Shown here one piece after another: positions 7,428 to 16,800 of a stretch of 64,000 nucleotides of DNA. The position numbers and the translations under genes were made by a program. Source of the DNA: Aldehydirespirator sp965117015 (GTDB lineage: Bacteria; Actinomycetota; Acidimicrobiia; Acidimicrobiales; Aldehydirespiratoraceae); the NCBI GenBank assembly GCA_965117015.1, contig OZ220747.1, forward strand, positions 558,001 to 622,000, read 5' to 3'. The stretch's first letter is position 1. Each line of letters starts with the position of its first letter. The notes beneath the pieces were generated by a model. It was not told where the DNA came from and made no database searches. It worked only from the letters and a program-made list of their open reading frames with translations.

Positions 7428-8423
7428 TCAATAGATCGTCTTCTGGAGCATCGACAGGATCCACCCGCCGGAGGTAGTCGGCTCGTGGTGGGGCGGATCG
7501 TCGGGCGACGTGCAGGTCGGGATGCACTCGATGCGAGCGTCGTAGGTCGGCTGATGGAAGAAGGCGATGGAGATGCGGTCGCCTGTATCGCCCTCCGGTA
7601 CCACCACCCGGTGCAGGGTCGACACCCAGCGGTCGTTCGTCCACGCCGCCATCAGATCGCCGAGATTGACCACGAATGAACCCGGCACGACTTGCACGTC
7701 CTCCCATGCCCCGTCGGGCGACATGATCTGCAGACCGGGCTCTCCGTCGTGATAGAGGATGGTGAGACTCCCCCAGTCCGAGTGGGCCCCCCGCCGGAAC
7801 TGACCAGGCAGCGCGGGCCGGTCCAAGGACGGGTAGTGGTTGACGGTCAGGTTGGTGATGTGGTCGGCGATCTTGTCGTCGAACCAGTGCTCGTCGAGTT
7901 CCAGCGCCAGGGCCATAAGGCGCATCAGTCCGACCGCCAGGTCCTCCATCACGGCGTAGTAGGTCTCGAAGGCCTCCTGAAAGCCAGGAACCCGCTCGGG
8001 GTCGGGCCAGATGTTGGGAGCGAAGAAGCTCTCCCGGCCCTCGCGCAGCCCAGCCCGGCGGGCTGTCTCGGGATCGTCGAACCGGTTGACGGTGTACAGC
8101 TCGCACAGATCCGGAAGGGACTCATCCTCCCGGGACAGCGCTAGAGCGGACTCCTGCGAGGGAGTGAACCCGCGGTAGACGCCGGACGGCCCGATGTACG
8201 CCCTCTTCTCCTCCTCCGGGAGGGCGAAGAACGCGCGTGAGGCGGCGTCGATGCCCTTGACCACCTCGTCGGCGATCCCGTGGCCGGTGATCACCAGGAA
8301 GCCCACGTCCTCGCAGGCCTGCCGGATGGTTTCGACCACCTCGTCGCGCCGCGGGCCGGGCTCGAATGCGCCCGTCAGATCCACCAGCGGTACCCGCGAG
8401 GCGACCTTGGCTGCACTAGTCAT
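7428..8423 (-). CDS. Isopenicillin-N-synthase/thymine-hydroxylase-type 2-oxoglutarate oxygenase (paralogue B)
   Basis: A 331-residue oxygenase with His214, Asp216 (HSDWGSLTILYHDG), His271 (STLHRV) and Arg283-I-S285 (DRISIAFFH) as iron and 2-oxoglutarate ligands. ATG 8423 is preceded by AAGGAG eight bases upstream, which decides it over an in-frame ATG at 8453. It is a tandem paralogue of the gene at 5888; differences concentrate in residues 75-135, the region that shapes the active-site lid, so the two may act on different substrates or on successive oxidation states. It is 38 bases downstream of the binding-lipoprotein gene. Catalytic type is firm, substrate unknown. Confidence 0.88.
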   Translation of the reverse strand: MTSAAKVASRVPLVDLTGAFEPGPRRDEVVETIRQACEDVGFLVITGHGIADEVVKGIDAASRAFFALPEEEKRAYIGPSGVYRGFTPSQESALALSREDESLPDLCELYTVNRFDDPETARRAGLREGRESFFAPNIWPDPERVPGFQEAFETYYAVMEDLAVGLMRLMALALELDEHWFDDKIADHITNLTVNHYPSLDRPALPGQFRRGAHSDWGSLTILYHDGEPGLQIMSPDGAWEDVQVVPGSFVVNLGDLMAAWTNDRWVSTLHRVVVPEGDTGDRISIAFFHQPTYDARIECIPTCTSPDDPPHHEPTTSGGWILSMLQKTIY

Positions 8424-8461
8424 GCGACCACTCCTTGCCGTCAACTCCGGCAACGGGGCTC

Positions 8462-9757
8462 TCAGAAGCCTATGGACGGATCGATGAACTCATTGGTGTA
8501 TATGTCGGAGGCCTCAATGTCCTGAGGCACACCCTGGAGCACGTCCTTGAGCAACTGGGTGATCCGCTCCATGCGGGCATCATCCATATTCCCAACGATG
8601 TCGTCGGGGCCGTTACCGACGTTGCCGAGAGCCAGCGCCGTAGCCGACGAGTACTCCATCTGGCCTGGATACAGCACCCAGAAGGAAGCCAGGTCCTCAA
8701 CGATCTGCAGAATCACCGCGTCGGTCGGACCGGGATCGGCGTAGTGGTCGATCACCGCCTGCTGGAAGATCGGCACCACCAGCTCCAGGCAGGGACGCAG
8801 TTCTTCAAGAACGGCGGCCCGCACGACCAGAGGCTGGGCATAGATCTCGAAGCCCGAGTCGTGGATAAGCAGGAAGTCCACCGGCTTGCCCCACTCCTCC
8901 AGCGCGTTCTCGTACAGCCAAGGCTCGCTTGTGGCGAATCCCTGCTGGACGACGGCGCCGCCTTCGGCGACGAAACGGGCGGGAGACCCGTCGTAGGACG
9001 GGTCCACCTGATCGGCGCGAAGGATGCCGGCATCCACCATGTAGTCGATGAAGACGCCTCCGGCGAAGTAGACGACAGCAGCGTCGGACTGTCCGATGTC
9101 CTCGAAGCTGGAGAAGGAGTACGCCTCCGGGCTCCACATGAGGATCTGCGGGTTGGTGTCGAAGGGCGCAGCCACCGCGACGGTGGGAACGATGTCCCAG
9201 GCGGCGATCTGCTCGTCGGTGTTCACGTAGCCGAAGTGGATCCCCTCGTCCAGCTGCATCGTTGCGGTGGTCGGTGCGAAGCCGAGGTAGGGACCGCCGG
9301 CTCGGATCTCAAGGTCGATTCCGGTCTCCAGCAACGGCCCGCGGTAGACCCCGTTCTCGGTGTCGAGTTCGCCCGCGTCGCCGATCAGCCGGTAGGCGTA
9401 GCCGTGCTCGGGCGACGGGAACCAGTCGGTCTGCAGCACCAGCGGATTCGGGCACGCACCGGATAGGTCCACCGCCATCGGGTCACTCGGCTCCTCCGCG
9501 GGCATCTCTTCCACGGGCTCTGCATCGGCGGCAGGCTCCTCCACAGCGGCCTCTGCCTCGGTGGCGTCCTCAACTGGGGCCGGTGTCTCCTCAGCCGGCG
9601 CGGGCGCCTCCTCGACCTCCGGGTCGTCGCTTGGGGCGGGAGCCTCCTCAGCGGCTGGCGCTGGTTCGGCGGTCGGTTGTGGATCGTCGTCCGCGTCGTC
9701 ACCGCAGGACGCCGCAATCAGTGCTGCCACCGCGACGAGCAGAGCCAATCGCCTCAT
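8462..9757 (-). CDS. NMT1/TauA-type ABC transporter substrate-binding lipoprotein
   Basis: The 431-residue product has a lipoprotein signal (MRRLALLVAVAALIAASC, lipidation Cys18). A low-complexity linker rich in Pro, Ala, Glu and Asp follows from about residue 20 to 95, then a solute-binding domain. PLVLQTDWFPSPEHGYAYRL is the typical start of NMT1/ThiY/TauA-like domains (N-W-x-P-x-x-x-H-x-G). These bind small nitrogen heterocycles, sulfonates, nitrate or riboflavin. No permease or ATPase gene is adjacent, so the partner subunits must be elsewhere. Promoter region 9758-9830 is AT-rich with a palindrome. Cluster position suggests uptake of the compound degraded by the oxygenases and deaminase. 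Confidence 0.82.
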   Translation of the reverse strand: MRRLALLVAVAALIAASCGDDADDDPQPTAEPAPAAEEAPAPSDDPEVEEAPAPAEETPAPVEDATEAEAAVEEPAADAEPVEEMPAEEPSDPMAVDLSGACPNPLVLQTDWFPSPEHGYAYRLIGDAGELDTENGVYRGPLLETGIDLEIRAGGPYLGFAPTTATMQLDEGIHFGYVNTDEQIAAWDIVPTVAVAAPFDTNPQILMWSPEAYSFSSFEDIGQSDAAVVYFAGGVFIDYMVDAGILRADQVDPSYDGSPARFVAEGGAVVQQGFATSEPWLYENALEEWGKPVDFLLIHDSGFEIYAQPLVVRAAVLEELRPCLELVVPIFQQAVIDHYADPGPTDAVILQIVEDLASFWVLYPGQMEYSSATALALGNVGNGPDDIVGNMDDARMERITQLLKDVLQGVPQDIEASDIYTNEFIDPSIGF

Positions 9758-9776
9758 GTTGTTCCCTCCTGGACCT

Positions 9777-9794
9777 AGTTCGATAGTACGAACT
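9777..9794. promoter_or_regulatory. Operator-like palindrome upstream of the binding lipoprotein
   Basis: AGTTCG (9777-9782) and CGAACT (9789-9794) are perfect inverted repeats separated by six bases. The second arm is entered by an AT-rich run, and a further TAGTA/TACTA pair spans 9784-9805. It lies 20-37 bases upstream of the lipoprotein start on the minus strand, a good place for a repressor site. The XRE-cupin protein encoded next door is the obvious candidate ligand; this is inference. Confidence 0.5.
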
Positions 9795-9830
9795 TTTTGC
9801 TACTAAATTTCACTTTAATCAAACTCCTAG

Positions 9831-9874
9831 AGACGCGCAAGACGCGGTCTGACAGGTGGCAGACCAACGCGTCT
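9831..9874 (-). terminator. Nested hairpin between XRE-cupin gene and lipoprotein gene
   Basis: AGACGCG (9831-9837) pairs with CGCGTCT (9868-9874), and inside it GGTCTG (9846-9851) pairs perfectly with CAGACC (9860-9865). It follows the stop of the minus-strand regulator gene by about 32 bases and precedes the lipoprotein promoter. It may terminate the regulator transcript or attenuate read-through. Confidence 0.6.
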
Positions 9875-9905
9875 CGCTGGGTGGCACCGGTCGCGGCTTA
9901 GAGGT

Positions 9906-10478
9906 TCAACTGCCGCGATTGTCGTCCCGGGCGGTGATCAAGTAGGCAATTGCCTCCTCCTCGCCCACCCTGCGAGATCGATGAGGCACACGGCCGTCGT
10001 AACAGATGCAGTCCCCGGCCCGCAGCTCGATGACTTCGCCGTCTATGTCCTTCTCGATCACTCCCTGAACTACCAGCAACAGTTCTTCACCGGGATGCTC
10101 GTAGTACTTCCCGAAGCTCTTCGGAACTCCCCGGAACTCCAGCGCCGTCAGCGATCTGGCGTCGCGCACCAGTGATCGCGCCGTGCCCGCAGCCTGGTCG
10201 GTGTCATGGTCGAGGTCACGGGGATCGTTGCGGCGGACCAGCGAATAGGGCTTTGTCTCCTCGGTCGACAGCAGCGCCTGAGCGGTCGTGCCCAATGTGC
10301 GAGCCACCCGGTGGAGTGAGGTGATCCGGGGTCGGGCCAATCCCCGCTCCAACTGGCTGAGGAACGACGGGGAGAGCTCTGCCTTGGCAGCCAGTTCTTT
10401 GAGAGACAACCCCGCCCTCGTCCGCCGGTCGCGGATCTGCCGGCCTAGGGCAACGTCGAGGTCTCGCAGTTCGCTCAT
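9906..10478 (-). CDS. XRE-family regulator with C-terminal cupin
   Basis: A 190-residue regulator. Residues 8-65 form a Cro/XRE helix-turn-helix (LGRQIRDRRTRAGLSLKELAAKAELSPSFLSQLERG in shape). The C-terminal half is a cupin (YYEHPGEELLLVVQG, LRAGDCICYDGRVPHRSRR) that could sense a small molecule or metal. This HTH-cupin architecture (PuuR/SutR/ClgR-like) usually represses adjacent catabolic genes until the substrate binds the cupin. Start ATG 10478; 133 bases separate it from the divergent nuclease gene. It leads the minus-strand cluster, so it probably controls the lipoprotein, oxygenase and deaminase genes through the palindrome at 9777. Confidence 0.9.
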   Translation of the reverse strand: MSELRDLDVALGRQIRDRRTRAGLSLKELAAKAELSPSFLSQLERGLARPRITSLHRVARTLGTTAQALLSTEETKPYSLVRRNDPRDLDHDTDQAAGTARSLVRDARSLTALEFRGVPKSFGKYYEHPGEELLLVVQGVIEKDIDGEVIELRAGDCICYDGRVPHRSRRVGEEEAIAYLITARDDNRGS

Positions 10479-10611
10479 TGGACGACGCCGATCGAGATGT
10501 CAGGACGTAGCGGCCAGAAGGTCATCGGCCCGAAACCATACAAGCCGCCGGAGCGCAGCCGCTCTCCATCAAGCCGGGACCAATGTCTCAGAGCCGTTCT
10601 AGGGTGCGGTC

Positions 10612-13600
10612 GTGACGGTTGATCTGGTGACCACGGGTTACGGCCCGTCCGCCCACGAGGCGCTGGCGACGGCCGTGGCACGGGCCAAGGGCGGCGACCC
10701 GCTCGCCCCGGTCACCGTCGTCGTGCCCAACCATTACGTGGGGTTGGCCGCCCGCCGGGCGCTGGGCCGTCGCGAGCACAACGGCACTGGGGGGATCGCC
10801 GCCGTCGCCTTCCACACGGCCTACGACTTGGCCGAGCGCCTCGGAGGGGCGGAGATGGCCGCCGAGGGGCGCCGGGGAGTGACCATGACGGTCATCGCCG
10901 CCGCGGTCCGTACCGTGCTGCGGCGCGATCCCGGGCATTTCCGGGGCGTGGAGACCCATCCGGCCACCGAGCGGGCCCTCACCCGGGCCCACCGCGAACT
11001 GTCCGAACTCACCGACGGGCAGCTCCGGGCGCTGGCCGCGCAGTCGCCGCGGGCTGCCGACGTGGTGAGGATCCACCAACAGGTCGCAGCCGACCTCGAA
11101 GCCAGCTACAGCAACGAGCAGCAACTCTCGCGGGCTGCGGTCGCGGCGGTAGGGGCCGATCCCCCCGCCGCGGCACGCCAGCTCGGGCCGATGATCGTGT
11201 TCCTGCCTCAGAGGATCACGGGCAGCCAGGCCGGCTTGCTGCGAGCGGTCGCCGAGGCGACGGACACGACGATCGTCGCGGGCGCGACCGGCGCCGAGGA
11301 CGCCGACGCGACGGTGGTCGCCTCGGTTGGCAGGCTCGGCGCCGAGCTCGACGCCCCGGCACGGCGAGGCGGGCGCGCCCAGGCGCGGGCCACGGTGGAG
11401 GCCCTCAGCGTCTCCGACGCCGACGACGAAGTGCGCCACGCGGTGCGGGCGGTGGTCGACGCGGCCCGAGCCGGCACCCCCCTGGGGCGATGCGCCATCG
11501 TCTACGGCGTCGGGAGCCCCTACGTGCGCCTGATCAGCGATGCGCTCGACGCGGCCGGCATCCCGCGCTGCGGCGCCACCTCCCGAACGGTGGAGACATC
11601 GCTGCTGGGGCGGTCGCTGCTGGACATGCTGGCCTTGAGAGACCGCGGGTTCTCCCGGCGCGTCGTGATGGCCTGGCTGGCCGGCGCCCCGGTGAGCGTC
11701 AGACGGCCCGACCCGGACGTCGGCGGACCCGACGGCGAGGCCGGTGGCGACGACCCGGCGGCTCGCCACAGGTGGCAGGGAGTGCCGAGCGCCGCATGGG
11801 AGCGGGAGGCCCGAGCCGCCCGGGTGGAGTCCGGGATCGACAGCTGGAGGCGCAGGCTCACCCGGTACGCCGAGGACTGCACCGCCGAGGCTGATCATCA
11901 CGCCGCCGACGAGGAGCAGGCCTGGCGCGGCGACAGGCACCGGCGCAGCGCCGAGCGCTCGCTGGAGCTGCTGAGCTTCGTCGAGGAGCTCCACGCCGAC
12001 CTGGACCCCCGCCCGGCGCCCCGCACTTGGGCCGAGCTGGCCGGCTGGTGCCAGAAGCTGATCCAGAAGTACCTCGGCGGGCGACTGCGCCGAAACTGGC
12101 CGGACGAGGAGCGGCAGATGGCCGAGCGGGTGGACCGCGCCGTCAGCCGTCTCGGAGACCTCGACGGCACCGACGACGAGCCCTCGGTGGCCGCCTTCGG
12201 GCGGGCGCTGCGGCTCGAGCTGGAGGGCGCCACGCACCGGCACGGGCGCCTCGGCACAGGCGTGCTGGTCGGCCCGGTCGGCATGGCGCTCGGGGTGGAA
12301 CTCGACCTGGCCGTGGTGTGCGGCATGGCCGAGGGAACCTTCCCCGCCCGCCGCAACGACGACGCCCTGCTGCCGGACCGGGAGCGGCTGGTGGCCGGTG
12401 GTGACCTGCCCGCCAGAGCCGACCGTCCCGGAGACGACCACCGGGCGCTGCTGGCGGTGGTGGCCGCCGCGGGGCGGTCGCTGCTGCTGCACCCCCGCGG
12501 CGACCTCCGCCGGGCCGCGGACCGGTCGCCGAGCCGGTGGCTGACCGAGGAGGCGGGCGAAGCCAAGGAGGTGCCATCGTTCGTGGCCGGGCTGCGTCGC
12601 ACCGGGTTCCCGGCCCACGTCCAGGAGTACGACACCCGGTGCGTGCTCGACTGGCACGACGCTCGCACCCGCACCGCGAGCTCCTGGAGCGAGCTCGCCC
12701 AACTTCGAGGCGTGCGACAGCGCCCGGAGCTGCTCCGGGGCATCGAACTGCGCCGGGCCCGCATGTCGTCGAAGCTCACCCGCTTCGACGGCAACCTGGC
12801 GGCCGGCGACCTCCGGGGGACCGTTCTGGCGCACCCGGCCGGCGGCAGCGAGACGACCTCCGCTTCCCGGCTGGAGATGTGGGCCGGGTGCCCCCACGCC
12901 TACTTCGTGCGCCACGTCCTGAGAGTCGAGGCCGTCGACGACGCCGACGACGACCACCGCATCAGCCCGCTGGAGCGCGGCAGCCTCGTGCACCGGATCC
13001 TCGAACGCTGGCTGGCCGAGGCCATCGCCGAGGGCGCCGTGCCCGCGCCCGGGGCGCGCTGGCCCGAGTCGTGGCGGGCCCACCTGCTCGCCGTCGGGGA
13101 ACAGGAGTGCGACCGGCTGGCGGCGCGGGGCCTGGTCGGGCGCAGGCTCTACTGGGACCACGACCGCCGCCAGATCCTGGCCGACCTTGTCCGCTTCCTG
13201 GACTTCGACGACGAGCAGCGCGCCCGCTACAAGTCGCAGCCGGCGGCGGTGGAACTCGGCTTCGGAATGCCTCACAGCGCGAGCGGCCCCGTCAGCGTCG
13301 AGATCGGCAACGGGCGGTCCCTGAGCGTTCGGGGGTCGATCGACCGGGTCGACGAAACCCCCCACGGCGGCCTGCTGGTGGTCGACTACAAGACGGGCTC
13401 CACAGGCGCCTACGAGAAGCTCGGCCCTGACGACCCGACACTGGGAGGCCACCGTCTCCAGCTCGTCCTCTACGACCTCGCGGCCCGCAGCCTGCTCGAC
13501 ATCGCGGACACCGCCCACGGGCACGGCGCCTACTGGTTCGTGTCGACCAAGGGTCAGTTCAGCGATGTCGGCTATGCCACCGACGCCGCTCGCCGGCAGG

Positions 13601-13851
13601 TTCTCAAGGCGGTGAACGCCATCGTCGACGGGGTCGGTGACGGCCTGTTCCCGCTGCACCCCGACGAGCCGGTGTGGAGGCCGTGGGTCCCGTGCGGCTA
13701 CTGCGACCCCGACGGCATGGGCACTCGCGACCAATGGCGCGACTTCCAGCGCAAGCGCGACGATCCGGCCCTGACCCGCTACCTCGACCTCGTGGATCCC
13801 GACCGCGAAGGCTCCGAGGCCACCCGGGGCGCCGAGGGAGCGCCGCGATGA
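10612..13851 (+). CDS. AddB/AdnB-like PD-(D/E)XK nuclease subunit
   Basis: A 1079-residue protein of the AddB type. The N-terminal 750 residues follow the degenerate helicase-like layout, but the nucleotide-binding Walker A motif is absent (the usual place reads VVVPNHYVGLAARRALG). The last 320 residues hold a RecB-type nuclease: a cysteine near residue 760 (WAGCPHAYFVRHVL), RGSIDRVD, VVDYKTGS near 924-931, QLVLYDLAA, then PCGYC near 1028-1031. AddB proteins hold an iron-sulfur cluster with four cysteines; I see three at the usual places. With the helicase gene downstream it would process double-strand breaks for recombination. GTG 10612 start; the stop overlaps the next ATG as ATGA. Confidence 0.83.
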   Translation: MTVDLVTTGYGPSAHEALATAVARAKGGDPLAPVTVVVPNHYVGLAARRALGRREHNGTGGIAAVAFHTAYDLAERLGGAEMAAEGRRGVTMTVIAAAVRTVLRRDPGHFRGVETHPATERALTRAHRELSELTDGQLRALAAQSPRAADVVRIHQQVAADLEASYSNEQQLSRAAVAAVGADPPAAARQLGPMIVFLPQRITGSQAGLLRAVAEATDTTIVAGATGAEDADATVVASVGRLGAELDAPARRGGRAQARATVEALSVSDADDEVRHAVRAVVDAARAGTPLGRCAIVYGVGSPYVRLISDALDAAGIPRCGATSRTVETSLLGRSLLDMLALRDRGFSRRVVMAWLAGAPVSVRRPDPDVGGPDGEAGGDDPAARHRWQGVPSAAWEREARAARVESGIDSWRRRLTRYAEDCTAEADHHAADEEQAWRGDRHRRSAERSLELLSFVEELHADLDPRPAPRTWAELAGWCQKLIQKYLGGRLRRNWPDEERQMAERVDRAVSRLGDLDGTDDEPSVAAFGRALRLELEGATHRHGRLGTGVLVGPVGMALGVELDLAVVCGMAEGTFPARRNDDALLPDRERLVAGGDLPARADRPGDDHRALLAVVAAAGRSLLLHPRGDLRRAADRSPSRWLTEEAGEAKEVPSFVAGLRRTGFPAHVQEYDTRCVLDWHDARTRTASSWSELAQLRGVRQRPELLRGIELRRARMSSKLTRFDGNLAAGDLRGTVLAHPAGGSETTSASRLEMWAGCPHAYFVRHVLRVEAVDDADDDHRISPLERGSLVHRILERWLAEAIAEGAVPAPGARWPESWRAHLLAVGEQECDRLAARGLVGRRLYWDHDRRQILADLVRFLDFDDEQRARYKSQPAAVELGFGMPHSASGPVSVEIGNGRSLSVRGSIDRVDETPHGGLLVVDYKTGSTGAYEKLGPDDPTLGGHRLQLVLYDLAARSLLDIADTAHGHGAYWFVSTKGQFSDVGYATDAARRQVLKAVNAIVDGVGDGLFPLHPDEPVWRPWVPCGYCDPDGMGTRDQWRDFQRKRDDPALTRYLDLVDPDREGSEATRGAEGAPR

Positions 13852-16800
13852 CCGCGACGCCTCCGCTCGCCGACCAGGCGGCGCGCGACCGCATCGCGAC
13901 GGACCTCGGCAGCACGCTGTTCGTGGAGGCCGGCGCAGGCTCGGGCAAGACCCGGGCGCTCGTCGAGCGGGTGGTCGCGCTGATCGGATCCGGGGTGGCC
14001 ATGGAGAACATCGCCGCCATCACCTTCACCGAGAAGGCGGGTGCCGAGCTGCGGGACCGGATCCGGGACCGGCTGCACAGCCCCGACGTTCGAGACGCTC
14101 TCGGAGAGGCCGCGGCTGAGGCCGCGCTCCGGCAGCTCGACGGCGCCGCGGTGGGAACGCTGCACTCCTTCGCGCAGAGGCTGCTGAGCGAGCATCCCGT
14201 GGAGGCGGGGCTACCACCCAGCGTCGAGGTGCTCGACGACATCGGCTCCCAGATCGAGTTCGACCTCCGCTGGCGCGACTTCCTCGACGTGCTCCTCGAC
14301 GAGCCCGCCATGGGTCCGACACTGCTGGGACTCGAAGTGCAGAGGGTGCGGCTCAACCAGATCCGGGCACTGGCCGTGCAACTGAACGAGAACTGGGACC
14401 GCCTCGAAGGCTGGGACTTCCACCACGAGCCCGACCTTCCGCCCGTCGATGTCACCGAAGCGCTCAAGGCGCTCGACCTGCTGGTCGGCATCCGCGCCTT
14501 CTGCACAGACCCCGCTGACAAGCTCCTGGCCCGCATCGACACGATCGCCAAGCACCGCAGCCGGCTGCTGGCCATGACTGGTGAGGCTGTCCCTACCGAG
14601 GCGGTCGCGGCCGACCGCACCGACCGGATCGAGGCGCTGCTGGCTCTGGAGAGTGAATGCAAGGGCGCCAACCTCGGCAAGGCCGGCTGCTGGGACGGCC
14701 AGGTTCAGAACGCCCGCGACGGCATCAAACGCCTGAAGGTGGTCTGCGAACGAGCACTCCGCGCGGCTGCGGAGGCTGCGTTGAGGCGCCTCGTGGCCCG
14801 GCTGGCCACCTTCACGTTGGACGCCGCCGAGGAGCGGCGAGCCTCAGGACGCCTCGAATTCCACGATCTGCTGGTTCGGGCCCGCCAGGTGCTGCGCCAC
14901 GACATCCACGGACCGGCGGTGCGGGCGGCGTTGCGCGACCACTACCGGTGCCTGCTCATCGACGAGTTCCAGGACACCGACCCGATACAGGTCGAGCTGG
15001 CCGCGCTGCTGGGTTGTGGCGACCCCGCCCCGGCCACGGCCCGCTGGGCTGAGATGGTCCCCGATCCGGGCCGCCTGTTCTTCGTCGGCGACCCCAAACA
15101 GTCCATCTACCGATTCCGCCGAGCCGACATCGCCACGTTTCTGGAGGCCCGGGACTGGACGAGCGGCCAGGACCGGGGCCGGACCGAGGGCCTGGCGACC
15201 AACTTCCGCTCCACCCGGCCGATCATCGATTGGGTCAACGCGGTGTTCGAAGAGCTGATCCAGCCGGTGGAGGGCAGCCAGCCCGAGTACGCACCGCTGG
15301 GCTCGGTCCGCGAACCGGCTCGGCGGGGACCTGCGGTGACGGTCCTGGGCGCGCAGCCGATCTACATCGAGGGCAGGGCCTTTGCCGCCGAACTGCGGCA
15401 GCGGGAGGCCGAGTCGGTGGCGCGGGCCGTGGCCGCGGCCCTGCGGGGCCGATGGGACGTCGACGGGGGGTCACCGGCCGAGCCCGCGCCCCGGCCCGCC
15501 CGGCTGGAGGACATCGCCATCCTCATCCCGTCCCGGCTCAGCCTGGGCAACCTTGAGGACGCCCTCGACGCCGCCGGGATCCCCTACCGGGCCGAGTCCT
15601 CCTCGCTGGTGTACAGCACCCGCGAGGTGCGAGACCTGCTGTCGGCCCTTCAGGCTGTGGCCGACCCCACCGACGAGCTGGCCCTGGTCGCCGCCCTTCG
15701 CTCCCCGCTCTACGGCTGTGGCGACGACGACCTGGCTCACTGGCGCCTGGCCTGGAGGGGCAGGTTCTCGCTGCTGCGCAGGCCGCCGGAGGACGCGCCG
15801 GCAGACCACCCGGTGGCCGAGGGGATCGCCCACCTCGCCGAGCTCCACCGGGCCAAGCGCTGGACCAGCCCGCCCGCCCTGATCGACCGGCTGGTCCGCG
15901 AGCGGGGCGCCTTCGAGACCGCAGTGGCCGGCGGGCGGCCACGCGACGTGTGGAGGCGGCTCAGGTTCGTGATCGACCAGGCCCGAGCCTGGGCCGACGC
16001 CGGCGGCACCAACCTGCGCGACTACCTGGCATGGGCCCGGCTGCAGGGCGCCGACAACGCTCGAGTGACCGAGACGATCCTGCCCGAGACCGACGACGAC
16101 AGCGTGCGCATCCTCACCGTGCACGCCGCCAAGGGCCTCGAGTTCCCCATCGTGGTCCTGTCGGGCATGACCACCAGGCTCAGCGCACCCGCCCGCGGGC
16201 CCTCGGTGGCCTTCGACGCATCGGGAGAGCCGGTGGTGAGGGTGCGGGGAGGGATCGAGTCCGAGAACTACGAGGCGTGGAAACCGATCGACGAGCAGAT
16301 GGACGCCCATGAGCGCCTCCGGCTGCTATACGTCGCCTGCACCCGGGCCCGCGACCACTTGGTGGTGAGCCTTCACCGCAGGGATCCCGGCGAGACCGGC
16401 AAGAAGGAGAACTCGGCGGCCTGGGCCCTCGCCGACGCAGGCGCGGCCGGGGCCGGCGCCGTGGACGGCTCGACGTTCCTAGCCCCGGCCGACGAGGATG
16501 GGGTCCCGGCCGATGGGCAGCCCGTTCCAGCGGAGCCGCCGCGGGTTCCGCTGCCCGAGCGCGGCGAGTGGCAGCACGAGCGCGACCGCTGCCTGGCGCG
16601 GGCCGCGGTGCCGCTGGCGGTGTCGCCCACCGCGCTGTCAGCCGGCAACGGCGCAGCAGTGGCTGGCGACCCGGGACTGGACAAGGACCCCGACGACTCC
16701 GAGCAGCCCCCGTGGAGCAAGGGGCGCTACGGCACCGCTATCGGTCGGGCGGTGCACGGCGTGCTCCAGGACGTCGACCTGTCCACCGGCGAGGGCCTCG

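Noticed and set aside
10588..13734. Very long open frame on the minus strand opposite the AddB-like gene
   Set aside because: It mirrors codon positions of the plus-strand gene in high-GC DNA and its translation has no domain; the plus frame has a nuclease motif and an ATGA junction.
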